A DNA stretch of 64,000 nt from Oenanthe sinensis (lineage: Eukaryota > Streptophyta > Magnoliopsida > Apiales > Apiaceae): NCBI GenBank assembly GCA_028671895.1, contig JAPMAC010000197.1:2671001-2735000 (forward strand), read 5' to 3'. The notes beneath the pieces are model-generated. The model ran no database searches, was not told where the DNA came from, and saw only the letters and a list, made by a program, of their open reading frames with translations. A program made the translations under genes and the position numbers. Below, piece after piece: positions 46,732 through 57,084 of this stretch (position 1 is the stretch's first letter; each line of letters begins with the position of its first letter).

Positions 46732-47960
46732 TGTTAGGTCCAAAATCATCATAGAAGGGGGGGTTGAATATGATGTGGTAGTTTTTCCAAATAGTTCGTG
46801 TTCACAGATACGTTCTTGTTGAGTAATAAATATGACAGTAAAGAAACACACAGCAACAAGACAATCTTTGGGAATATACTTTATATTATATATACCCAGG
46901 GTGCTACACTTCTCACACAGATGTATGAGCTTCTGATGAATCTTACAACAACAATAAATACAGTCTTTAATGGCTCTGAGTATTTTCTCTGTCTCTTTCT
47001 CAGCTGTATCTAATCTTTGGGTTGTGCATATGATTGCCTATCAAATGAAAATACATTTTGTTTTATATGTAGACTTTACAATAAAGTGAAATACAGTTGA
47101 GTGTCGAATTTCCTTAGTCATAAAACATCTATGTGTCGAATTTCCTTAGTCATAAAATAGCTAGGTGTCGAATTTCTTCTCCCATGTAGAGCTAGGTGTC
47201 GATTTTCCTTAACCATGCATGCCTTGACTCTTCAACCACCTAGGTGTCGAATATTGTTCTCATGTATACCCTAGGTGTCGATTTTCCTTCTCTTCATGGC
47301 TAGGTGTCGATTTTTAAGTGCCTCATTCCTATGTGTCGATTTCTTGATACATAGAAGTGGCACTTAACTTCTTTTAGTCATTGCTAGCTAGTTGTTGAGT
47401 TTCTTCACCATGTATTGCCTTGGTGTCGATTTTCTTCACCTTGATAATCTAGGTGTCGATTTTCTTCACCTTGTATCACTAGGTGTCGATTTTCTTCACC
47501 TTGTACAATGACTTAGAAAAACCTTTCTTACTTGGCTTCTGTCAATTCTTCTTTTACAATGAACATGTTAATCAAATTCTTTGCGTTGACACTTAGTGCA
47601 CTGGTCTGGTTCACAAGTGACTAACACTGTATTGATCTTCATGTTCTCAATCAAACCAATTGACATGAATGTTGTATTCCTTTATTGCTTCTTATTTTCA
47701 CTGAAATCTTCTGGCACTGACTACTTGAATCTTAATACCTGCTAAAACACTGAGTAACTTATTCTTTCACTGATGCTTGAACATTTAAATGAACTTCTGT
47801 CAGTGTTCTTCACTATTTCATCAAATACCCTGATACATGTAGCTACCTGATCTTCATTGTAGATTCATGTGATTACATTAATAACATTATTTAATCAGTC
47901 CTTTACTCTTAGTTGAGTTACATATCCTCGATTACATTGCATGTTACATTATGCCTTACA
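46732..47960 (-). repeat. 5' LTR of element C (1229 bp)
   Basis: The plus strand reads TGTTAGGTCC...GCCTTACA, followed by the GGTAG duplication. It includes the 261 bp missing in the other LTR and eleven GTGTCGA copies at about 47102-47500. Confidence 0.95.
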
Positions 47961-47965
47961 GGTAG

Positions 47966-48887
47966 GTGCAGGGGGACTCTCCATTACTTGCTCCTGCACC
48001 ATTTCACCACCAAAAAATGAAGCATTGTAGATAGAAGGTTTGTAGGTTGAGAGTTTTACCTTCATTACCTGTGGATAAGTCATGGCAGGTAGACTCTTCT
48101 TCTTGTCATCAATTCTCTTAATATCAGAGAATATCCTCATTTGCTGTTTGTATGCCTGCACACAGTAATCATCTGCCAACTTGGTTGACATATCAGGAAT
48201 GAAGTGATTGAGGAGAATCATATGAAATCTATGATAGTAGACTTTCTTCCTCCCCTCATGCACATTGTTTAATTTTGATCCCATTTGAGTGAGCAACATA
48301 TCACCAATGTTGATTACTCTATCAAATAGGAGACTGTGACCAATTTGATAAGTAATAGCAGTAATATCATCAAATCCACTACACTTACCAGTAAAACACT
48401 TAGCAATTTGATCAAAGAAAAAGGACCATTCTTTTCTCAAATAAGGCCTAGTTAACTTACTCATGTTTTCTAAACTACCAGAATAACCTAGTGATTTAAA
48501 CATATCTTTAATTTCAGCATCAGAAACAGTTTCATCAAAAGGTTGTTTAACAGGTAATTTAAACACAGAATTAATAACATCATCAGTGACATCAAATGTA
48601 AAATCACCAAAGGTAAACATTATTTTACATGGTTGATCCTGAGAAGGATCAACTACCTTTGCAGAGCTCCAGGCTTGTGACACATCATCCATGTGAATGA
48701 CTGGTGATGCCTTGAGAATGTAGTGTAGCTCGGATTGCTCCAAGAAGTCCATCATAGGGTAGTAGTCAGCGTCTACCCCTTTCTTTTCTCCAAGGGCGGC
48801 AACATGATTTGAGGTCATGAACTAGAAATCCCCAAATGTAAAAGCAATTGCCTTGGGTCCCCTCATGACAGTTGAGATAACAGCCAT
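47966..48887 (-). pseudogene. Third ORF of element B, N-terminal part
   Basis: The likely start is ATG 48887, with a TAG about 20 codons in. The frame is then open from 48818 for 284 codons to the element C border. Motifs: DADYYPMMDFLEQSELHYILKAS, PCKIMFTFGDFTFDVTDDVIN, then LTRPYLRKEWSFFFDQIAKCF, SGFDDITAITYQIGHSLLFDRVINIGDML and FHMILLNHFIPDM. This domain has a recognisable but diverged counterpart in element C and is the conserved part of the third ORF. A resemblance to transposon-associated plant proteins of unknown function is likely, but I cannot name a family safely. It continues at 34184. Confidence 0.65.
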
Positions 48888-49049
48888 TGAAGTTGTTTTT
48901 AATTGAGAGTGATGAATACGCTTGAAAAAAGTTGCCAGGGTTCGTAAAGAGCTCTACGAATAGTTCTGCCTTAGAAATTAATTGCAATAAACAAGTGAGT
49001 AAACTGTATGAAAATCTTCTATTTTCTTTGAATTGCTAACAATACACAC

Positions 49050-49240
49050 GAGTCTACAGTCTATCTCCAGTCAAAAACAACTATTACCGCCTATTTCAAG
49101 TCATTTGAATAATTTAAACACAATTAGAGTCTGCAGACGCGAATTTGAACCGTTTTGGAGTCTAGGCGATAATTGTTTTTCAGAGTCTACAGACTCTCAG
49201 AGTCTACAGACTCGTCAAAGTCTAAAAACTAGACTCTGTC
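49050..49240. promoter_or_regulatory. AGACTCTG/CAGAGTCTA motif cluster between pol and third ORF of element B
   Basis: About eight copies of GAGTCT or AGACTC occur in 190 bp in both orientations (49050, 49127, 49158, 49183, 49191, 49199, 49208, 49231). Opposed neighbours form short imperfect inverted repeats (AGTCTACAGACT). It lies in the same relative place as the clusters in A and C. Confidence 0.55.
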
Positions 49241-49345
49241 AAGATAAAGTACCAATGAAAATTTTGAAAAAATAATTAATTATAATGTGTTACAACCAGA
49301 ATTATAATTAAAGTACATACCTTGTTGCTTGAAATTTGTAATCAC

Positions 49346-50880
49346 TTACATGTTTAACATACCTAATTCACCTACCAGTCTAAGAAAGGTAGACTCATCA
49401 AGTGGTTTTGTCAAAATGTCTGCAATCTGTTTGTCAGTTGGAACATAGTGAAGTGTCACAGTACCATTTTCAACATGTTCTCTTATAAAATGATACCTGA
49501 CATCAATGTGCTTTGTTCTGGAATGTTGGACTGGATTCCCTGCAATTTTAATAGCACTGGGATTATCATAATACATAGGAATATTTGAGAATGTTAGTCC
49601 ATAATCAAGTAATTGATTTCTTATCCACAGAATTTGAGCACAGCAACTTCCAGCGACAATGTATTCAGGCTCAGCTGTTGAGGTTGATACAGTCTGTTGT
49701 TTCTTACTAAACCAAGAAATTAATCTGTTGCCAAGAAACTGGCACTGACCTGTTGTGCTTTTCCTGTCTACTTTGCATCCTGCATAGTCAGAATCTGAAT
49801 AGCCAATTAATGAAAAATCTGACTCTCTAGGATACCAAAGTCCAAGAGTTTGTGCCCCCTTGAGATATCTAAAAATTCTTTTTACAGCTATTAAATGTGA
49901 TTCTATGGGGTCAGCTTGAAATCTAGCACACAGACAAGTTGCAAACATTATATCTGGTCTACTAGTAGTTAAATATAATAATGAGCCAATCATACCTCTG
50001 TAGATAGTGTTGTCAACTTTCTTACCCTTTGGGTCAGAGTCTAGCTTAGTGGCTGTTGACATGGGAGTTTTAACAGTTATAGAATCTTGCATATCAAACT
50101 TCTTCAGTAGTTCTTTTACATACTTTGTTTGATTGATGAAAATTCCATCATCATTATGTTTGACTTGAAGCCCCAAAAAGAAGTTTAATTCTCCCATCAT
50201 GCTCCTTTCATAATTTGACTGCATTAGTTTACTAAACTTTTCACAGAGTTTGTCATTAGTAGAACCAAATATAATATCATCAACATAAATTTGGACAAAC
50301 AAAATATCACCTTTATACTTTCTAATAAAGAGAGTTTTGTCAATGGTACCTCTTATGAATCCATTTTCAAGAAGAAATTTTGAAAGAGTTTCATACCATG
50401 CTCTAGGTGTTTGCTTCAATTCCTAAAGTGCCTTATCTAATCTGTAAACATGATCATGATATTTTGGATCAACAAATCCGGGTGGTTGCTCCACATATAC
50501 TTCTTCTTCCAATTTTCCATTCAAGAAGGCACTTTTTACATCCATCTGATACACCTTGAATTTTGAATGAGCTGCAAAGGCAAGAAACATTCTTATGGCT
50601 TCCAATCTTGCTACTGGTGCAAAAGTTTCATCATAATCAATTCCTTCCTCCTGTGAGTATCCTTTTGCAACTAGCCTTGCTTTGTTTCTTATTACAGTTC
50701 CACTCTCATCAAATTTGTTTCTGTACACCCATTTTGCACCAACAACTGATCTATCTCTAGGTCTTGGTACAAGTTTCCACACTTTGTTTCTCTCAAATTC
50801 ATTCAATTCCTCTTGCATTGCAATTATCCAATCAGGGTCTTGCAAGGCTTCCTCAATTTTCTTGGGTTCATTCTTTGAGA
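49346..50880 (-). pseudogene. pol: Reverse transcriptase and RNase H of element B
   Basis: ORF 50845-50423 covers the first RT half (WKLVPRPRDRSVVG, YDETFAPVARLEAIRMF, YQMDVKSAFLNGK). One stop (LDKAL then TAG) separates it from ORF 50419-49346 (357 aa). That ORF has RAWYETLSKF, the active site IYVDDIIFGS, and a complete RNase H (GYSDSDYAGC, STAEPEYIVAGSCCAQ with Ala to Pro beside the Glu, HIDVRYHFIREHV, ADILTKPL). Apart from the stop it is near-intact. It ends in GELGMLNM, just before the motif cluster. Confidence 0.9.
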
Positions 50881-50923
50881 GAAAACAGCTATAAAGACAT
50901 TCATTTTGAGTGGCTGTTCTTGT

Positions 50924-52048
50924 TTATACACCACTCTCAGGGTCACCAATTATTAAGTCAGGAGTGTGACCTCTTGTCCATTTTCTAGCTGGTGGAAGAT
51001 TGATACTTGAACTTGAAGCTCCCCCTAAGTCATTTACATCTTCTGTATTTAAGTGAAATTCAAATGAAGAGGCTCCCCCTAAATTGCTTGACTCTGTCAA
51101 GGGTTCAGAGTTGCTTGATCCAGACCCTGATGAGTTAGATTTTGAAGAATTTGACTCAGTCTGTCTAGACTCTGTCTGGGTAGACCCTGACTTGTTAGAC
51201 TCTGAATCATTTGGAAATGTATTTCCTGGCTCCCCCTCAGAATGTGCAGGTTCCTGTGTTGGATTAGGAGTTACTTGAGGGTTTTCATCCTCTTCTTCTT
51301 CATTTATCTCAGAACTTTTTAGATTTTCAAATTCCATTGTAGTAGACTCTGACTCATCTTGCAATTCTGTAAACTTTTTATCATCAAATGCAATATGAAT
51401 AGATTCCATAACAATTTTGGTTCTAAGATTAAACACTCTGAATGCTTTTGTGTTTGATGCATATCCAAGAAAAATTGATTCATCTGCTTTGGCTTCAAAT
51501 TTGCTCAGATTTTCAGGATGTACTTTCAGTACATAACACTTGCATCCAAATATGTGAAAGTGTTTCACACTTGGCTTCTTGTCCTTTATCATTTCATAGG
51601 GAGTCTTTCCATGCATATTTATTAAAGTACAGTTTTGAGTGAAACATGTTGTATTGACTGCCTCTGCCCAAAAATATATTGGTAGCTTAGACTCTGCCAG
51701 CATTGTTCTGACAGCTTCTATGAGGGTTTTATTCTTTCTCTCCACAACTCCATTTTGTTGAGGAGTTCCTGGTACAGAAAATTGTTGAGTAATTCCTTTT
51801 AATGCACAGTAGTCATCCATGATTGAATTCTTGAATTCAGTACCATTGTCACTCCTTAGAACTCTAACTGTTTTCTTTGAATTTCTTTCCAGAAAAGTGA
51901 TATGATCTATTATGTGTTGTGGAGCTTCATCCTTTGAATGTAGAAAGAAAACCCATGTGAATCTTGTAAAATCATCTACAATAACAAGAGCATATTTCTT
52001 TTTATTAATAGACATAACATTTACTGGACCAAATAAATCAAGGTGCAA
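50924..52048 (-). CDS. pol: Integrase of element B
   Basis: The 374-codon open frame has catalytic D4 (LDLFGPV), D67 (RSDNGTEF) and E103 (PQQNGVVERKN), the D,D-35-E arrangement of copia integrases. AEAVNTTCFTQN and LGYASNTKAFRVF follow, then a long Ser/Glu/Asn-rich linker (residues 240-350). That linker's SES/TES codons are largely built from CAGAGTCTAGAC-type oligos. It would insert cDNA in the nucleus. Upstream and downstream stops separate it from pre-integrase and RT. Confidence 0.9.
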   Translation of the reverse strand: MHLDLFGPVNVMSINKKKYALVIVDDFTRFTWVFFLHSKDEAPQHIIDHITFLERNSKKTVRVLRSDNGTEFKNSIMDDYCALKGITQQFSVPGTPQQNGVVERKNKTLIEAVRTMLAESKLPIYFWAEAVNTTCFTQNCTLINMHGKTPYEMIKDKKPSVKHFHIFGCKCYVLKVHPENLSKFEAKADESIFLGYASNTKAFRVFNLRTKIVMESIHIAFDDKKFTELQDESESTTMEFENLKSSEINEEEEDENPQVTPNPTQEPAHSEGEPGNTFPNDSESNKSGSTQTESRQTESNSSKSNSSGSGSSNSEPLTESSNLGGASSFEFHLNTEDVNDLGGASSSSINLPPARKWTRGHTPDLIIGDPESGV

Positions 52049-52059
52049 TAAATAAAAGG

Positions 52060-52645
52060 GTTCAGAAATGGTGTTGATTGTCTTGCTCTTGAAGGATGAT
52101 TTCTTTTACTTTCCAAGTTGACATGCTTCACAGAGTCCATCTTGCACAAAATCAACCTGTGGTAATCCTCTTACAAGATTCTATTTAACCAACTTGTTTA
52201 GTATTTTAAAGTTGATATGTGACAGTTTCTTGTGCTATTTCGAGCTTTCTTCAATTGAGGCCTTGCTATATAGACATGTGAGTTCACTGTGTATGCAATC
52301 CTCCAAGCTGGCTTCATAAATGTTACCATGTCTGTGTCCTTTAAAAACCAGAATACCTGTTTCTTTGTGAGTCACAAGACACTCTTTGTTGTCAAAGCCA
52401 GTATGGTAACCTTTATCTCCTAGTTGACTTATGCTTATCAAATTGTGTCTTAAGCCATCAACTAGAGCTACTTGTTCAATGATGACATTCCCAAGTACAA
52501 TCTTGCCATATCCCAGTGTTTTTCCTTTATTGCCATCTCCAAAGGACACTTCTGGGCCAGCCATTTCCATAAAGTCTGTAAGCAGGGATTTCTTTCCAGT
52601 CATGTGTCCTGAGCATCCACTGTCCAGGATTAGGGTTACATTCTT
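52060..52645 (-). pseudogene. pol: Protease and GAG-pre-integrase of element B
   Basis: The protease active site DSGCSGHMTG is at about 52623-52594. ORF 52603-52235 continues through GDGNKGKTLGYG and LRHNLISISQLGDKGYH. The HHCC domain follows with two in-frame stops: one in place of the conserved Trp before HKKL (TAG near 52214) and one after LVK (TAG near 52180). The second is shared with element D. Confidence 0.8.
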
Positions 52646-52674
52646 TACCCTTGTTCCCTGTATACATAAAGCAA

Positions 52675-54232
52675 CTAGTCAGTTGTTTTGGGGATCCAAA
52701 CAGTTTTGGATCCTTTTCCTCTAACTTTAGGTGAAACAGGTTTAGAAATTTTCACCTTTGATTTACCTGTCTCCTTTGTTGCTTTTGACTCTGGTGGAGT
52801 CTTAACAGTGTCATACCAGCTTTTGTCAATAGATGATTTTAGCTCATAGAAATTGAAATACAATTCATGATAGTCTCTACACATATAAATAGAGTGAAAT
52901 ATGCTACCACAGTGATAACAAGGTTTTTGTGGAATGTAGTGACTTTTCAGAGTCTGTGGAAGACTAAACTCTGATTCTTTTTCAATTTTTGCTTTACAAT
53001 CTATAGTTAAATGGTTGTGGTTGCCACATCTAAAACACTTCTTTCTAGGAGTATTAGGATCCTTTTGATAATTATTTGATTTATTAATGCCTTCCTTACC
53101 ATTCCTATTTCTCCTAGTTTTGGTAGACTCTGATAAGTTCTCTAGCCTTTCTTTTAACTTAGACTTAGACAAGTACCCTATGTTAATATTTTTCTTAGAG
53201 TTATTTGTTCCAGTTTCATCTGTTTTTTTGTCAACAACAAGGGGACTATTGACAGATGAGTTTGTGGTTTCAGTCTTATCTTTAGGAGTCACAAACTTAA
53301 CAGGAACAAATGTGCTTTTGTCTTTAGTCTTATTAGCTTGGCTAGCTTCTCCATTGTTATCATTCTCAACAATAGGTCTTTTGCCTTGACTATTTTCATA
53401 GCCTAGACCAGCTGTTTGACAAACATTTTGATTATTGAGAATTTCTTGAACTTTTCTGCCAGAGTCTGTCCAGACTTTAAACTTAAGTCTTTCTTCTTTT
53501 AGTTCATTCTTAACATAGTCATAGGCTTTCAAAATTTCAGTGTAATTATGACTATTTTTCTCAGAATCCTTTTTGTATTGTTCCATTAATATTAACTCAG
53601 ACTCTAAATGATCATTCCTTTTAGTTAAGGTTAATTTTTCTTCTCTCAACCTTTCACTTTCACTAGTGAGAGACCTACATGTTGTCATTATTTTATTAAC
53701 CTCACTTTGCACAATTTTATGCCATTAGAGTCTAAGTTAATTATGGATTCAGGAGTAAAGATTGATACTTGAGTTTTAGGAGATGAGGGTTCTTTGGGAG
53801 ATTGTGATTTTCTTGAGGAGGATGCCATCAATGCTAGATTTTCATAATCAATTTCATCCTCTGAGCTTGAATCTGCCCAATCCATTCCTGTTGATAAAAG
53901 TGCTTTTCCTTTTCCTTGACTTTTGACTTTCTGCATTCATTGGCAAAGTGCCCCAATATTCCACAGTTGAAATATTTGACCTTTGCTTTGTCAAGTTTGA
54001 TTATAGTACTCTTGCTCTTCTCAGTCTTCTCATCTTCCTTCTTGAATGATGACCTTTTGCTATATTTGCCAGTTCTTTTGTTAAATTTCATTCTTTTGAA
54101 AGTTTTGGCAAACATAGCCATCATTTGACTTAGATCAATCTCTTCATCAGAATCAGAGTCTGTGTCAGTAGACTCTGACTCCACAACAGTTTTACCCTTC
54201 TTCCTTGAATCCTTGATTCTTGTTTCAGTGGG
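52675..54232 (-). pseudogene. gag: C-terminal Gag / nucleocapsid of element B
   Basis: Follows the Gag N-part after in-frame TAG and TAA codons at about 54239-54229. ORF 54184-53834 begins ESESTDTDSDSDEEIDLSQ and holds knuckle 1 with its first Cys replaced by Tyr (YFNCGILGHFANEC). ORF 53712-52675 (345 aa) has coiled-coil-like sequence (ESERLREEKLTLTKRND), then CFRCGNHNHLTIDC and CYHCGSIFHSIYMC, ending VWIPKTTD. Frameshifts join the ORFs. Knuckle spacing matches A and D. Confidence 0.8.
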
Positions 54233-54238
54233 TTATTC

Positions 54239-54973
54239 CTATTGTTCTTTTTCAGACTCTATTAAGAGTGCTACAGATTTTTTCTTCACATACTTCTTAT
54301 TCTTCCTCTGTTGCATCTCTAAATCATATGTCTTGAGTCTGCCATACAATTCTTCTAGAGTTAGTTCATCCAAATCTCTAGCTTCCCTTATGGTTGTAGT
54401 CTTATTGTCCCACTCTTTAGGAAGTGCTCTCAGAAAGTTGGTGTTGGTATCTTCAGAATCATAAACCTTACCAAGCATAGCCATCTCATTCAAGAGTTTA
54501 GTAAACCTATCATACATCTCCGTAATAGATTCTCCAGATTTTGCTTCAAAATACTCATACTCTTGAATTAGCAAAGACCTTGCATTTTTCTTGACATCTT
54601 TAGTTCCTTGACAGTGCACTTCATGTTTTGTCCACATCTCCTTAGCAGTTTGACATGATATAAGACAGTTTGTAATAACAGAATCCAAACTGTTAAGGAG
54701 TATGTTTTTTACCTTTGCCTCCTTAAGAACATTCTCTTTGTCCTCTTTTGTCCATTCAGCCTTTGGTTTTTCAATGAAGTGTTCTTCAATTACTTTGACT
54801 TCTTCATTGATTTGAGGCACTAGCTTTAAGGGCACATAGGGTCCTTCATGAATTCTTTCAAGATAGTCAGGGTCTGTTGCTTCCAGATGGTGCAGCATCT
54901 TAACCTTCCAGTGGGTAAACTCGTTTCTTTTAAGCATAGGAATCTTAGAATTTCCATCTTTATTTCCAGACAT
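54239..54973 (-). CDS. gag: N-terminal Gag of element B
   Basis: ATG at 54973 lies 24 nt from the PBS. It covers 244 codons: MSGNKDGNSKIPMLKRNEF start, VHCQGTKDVKKNARSLLIQEYEYFEA, MYDRFTKLLNEMAMLGK and LRALPKEWD, then TLEELYGRLKTYDLEMQQRKNKK. This is a UBN2/DUF4219-type Gag core. It ends at ESEKEQ with TAG. The same TAG, after ...REQ, is present in element D. Confidence 0.85.
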   Translation of the reverse strand: MSGNKDGNSKIPMLKRNEFTHWKVKMLHHLEATDPDYLERIHEGPYVPLKLVPQINEEVKVIEEHFIEKPKAEWTKEDKENVLKEAKVKNILLNSLDSVITNCLISCQTAKEMWTKHEVHCQGTKDVKKNARSLLIQEYEYFEAKSGESITEMYDRFTKLLNEMAMLGKVYDSEDTNTNFLRALPKEWDNKTTTIREARDLDELTLEELYGRLKTYDLEMQQRKNKKYVKKKSVALLIESEKEQ

Positions 54974-54996
54974 CTTTGATCGATTTTAAACGTTAG

Positions 54997-55008
54997 GCTC
55001 TGATACCA
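54997..55008 (-). other. Primer-binding site (initiator tRNA-Met) of element B
   Basis: GCTCTGATACCA on the plus strand, two bases from the LTR at 55011. Confidence 0.9.
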
Positions 55009-55010
55009 AT

Positions 55011-55834
55011 TGTTTTCCCAGTTGCACAAGTAGAGGGGGGTTGAATACTTGTGTGTCTTTTCTACCTGATTTAAAATCAACTCAATAGCAATAAACAAAT
55101 ATGAATTCAGAACAAAGATCAAACACAAAGATATGAATAAGTATTGTTTGTATTATTGATTTGTAAATACAAAACTCTCCTAGGGTGTACACAAACCCTA
55201 GCATCTTCTCTGTGTTTATCACAGCAACTCTCTCTATTTCTATGCACTCACAAAATTTCACTCAGACAAATTTTGCTTCGACTTTTCCACACCTTTACAA
55301 TTAGGTTACATAGCGTTTATATAGAGAGCTACCTATCAGCTAATAACAGAAAGATAAATTACAATAGGAATAGAATTCCTAATTATTAGTTGACAGTTTC
55401 CTCCTACAATTTTTCTTCCTTGTTTTTATAGCATATCTGCAATATCTTTGGCTTTATCTTCGAAGACTTCCCTTATCTGTGATCATCTTCCAAATTTAGC
55501 TTTTACTTTACAGACTCTGAATTCTTCAGACTCTGTCAGACTATAGACTCTGAATTCTTCAGACTCTGCCAGACTATAGACTCTGAACATTTGTAGACTC
55601 TGACAGATCTTAGACTCCGATAGTCTATAAACTCTGATCACCTTCCAGACTCTGATCTTCATGCAGACTCTGAATTTACTTTCTACAGAAATTCTTCTAA
55701 GTACAAGTAACTTGAGTATTGACTACCTAGACTCTGATTATACATTTCAGAGACTAGAAAGATATATTGCAAATAAACTAAGCTAACTTTTGTTCTAGTA
55801 TTTTATACATCATCAAATGAATATATTCCTAACA
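55011..55834 (-). repeat. 5' LTR of element B (824 bp)
   Basis: It pairs with 29273-30064 and has one extra 33-bp unit in its AGACTCTG array (55512-55737). The plus strand runs TGTTTTCCCAG...TTCCTAACA, then ATGCT (55835-55839). Confidence 0.95.
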
Positions 55835-56279
55835 ATGCTCAATAAAAACATTAAAAAATATTGATAACAAAATTAAATCATGACTAAAAAATAAATAAAT
55901 AATTTAAAACCAAATAAACTATAACCTCCTCTCATTATTATTAACTCATGTAAAGAATTAAAAATGTAACCGAAAATTTAAAAAAACAGGCCTTCTTATG
56001 CAACTATAAATGTTGAAAATTAATAACCAGTATCAAATGAGAGTAAATTAAAGAGCCAATATATGTCATTTGTTAAGTAATAAATGTTATTTAATAAGAG
56101 TTATTATTAACACATTTAAAATATTTAAACATAACTGAAAATTAAATATAAACTTAAATATAATAATTTATATCAAAAAATTGTAATTATTAAGTAAAAT
56201 ATATTAAACTCACATATCTATATATATATATATATATCAAAATATATTTATATAAATGCATCCACAAATGTGCCTCAAA

Positions 56280-56407
56280 TTGGTACTAGATTACCTCTTA
56301 AAAGGCACAAATATGCCACCACTTATGGCCCCTAAAATTGGTACTAGATTACTTCTTAAAAGACACAAATATGCCACCACTTATGACCCCCAAAATTGGT
56401 ACTAGGT
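56280..56407. repeat. 58-bp tandem repeat, 2.2 copies
   Basis: TTGGTACTAG starts at 56280, 56338 and 56396. Units share CACAAATATGCCACCACTTA and differ by a few bases. Confidence 0.85.
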
Positions 56408-57084
56408 TGATTATCACAGCGTAAAATAAGCCACCAAATTTTAGTCCACGTTAGTCACGATACAATAAAGTAAAATAAAATTAATCTTTTGTAATTGCAA
56501 CTAAATTTACTCAAATTAACAAGTAATTTGAAATTATAAAGACATTACAAATTATTCAGCTCAATATTTTACTCATTAAACTAATATTAATGCATATTAA
56601 AGATATAAATTAAAACTATACACCAATTATGGAAAGATTATAAACTTTTCCCATTTTCATCAATCTTTATCAAAGAGCAAATGATCAAGTATCAAAACTC
56701 TAACGATATTTTGAATTTGAACAAGCCTCTAAAATTATTATTGTTGAAACTTTATTAGACTAATCCATGGCATCCAGAAAGAGTACATAAAACCTTAGAG
56801 TAAAGCAAACACGGGCTTTTGTTTTCACTCAAAACTAAAACCAACCAAAATCATATTAAATAATTCACAAAAATGTCATTTTCTAACATCAAACTAACCT
56901 TGACATTGTATACTAGCCAATTCACATAAGATATTAATAACAAAAAACTCAATCTCCATATCAATTCCTCTACATCTATTTCTCAAAATCATCAAACCGA
57001 GAATACTAAAAACACACAGATCATATCATCCACAAAAATAGTGTGCATACATGTTCTAGGAAGATAGATACATACATAAAGAGA

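Larger units (their letters stand above)
34190..47960 (-). mobile_element. Element C: Sirevirus-like Ty1/copia retrotransposon nested in element B
   Basis: LTRs at 34190-35157 and 46732-47960, duplication GGTAG, PBS at 46718-46729 and PPT at 35158. Gene order matches A and B, but the sequence family is distinct (MSTQKLSSIK-type Gag start, NVMSMSRKRYAL-type integrase). Third ORF at 39210-35372. LTRs differ by about 1-1.5% plus a 261-bp deletion in the left one, so it is younger than B, as nesting demands. Its hallmark is GTGTCGA in dense arrays in the LTR and between pol and the third ORF. Gag and RT carry stops. Confidence 0.95.
29273..55834 (-). mobile_element. Element B: Sirevirus-like Ty1/copia retrotransposon with third ORF, split by element C
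   Basis: LTRs at 29273-30064 and 55011-55834 are flanked by ATGCT. Order on the minus strand: PBS, gag, knuckles, protease, pre-integrase, integrase, RT, RNase H, intergenic motif cluster, third ORF, PPT, LTR. Element C (13.8 kb) sits in the third ORF. Without C the element is about 12.8 kb. LTRs differ by about 2% plus a 33-bp motif expansion. Integrase and RT domains are long and nearly open, but scattered stops make it non-autonomous now. It belongs to the same family as D and is related to A. Confidence 0.95.
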
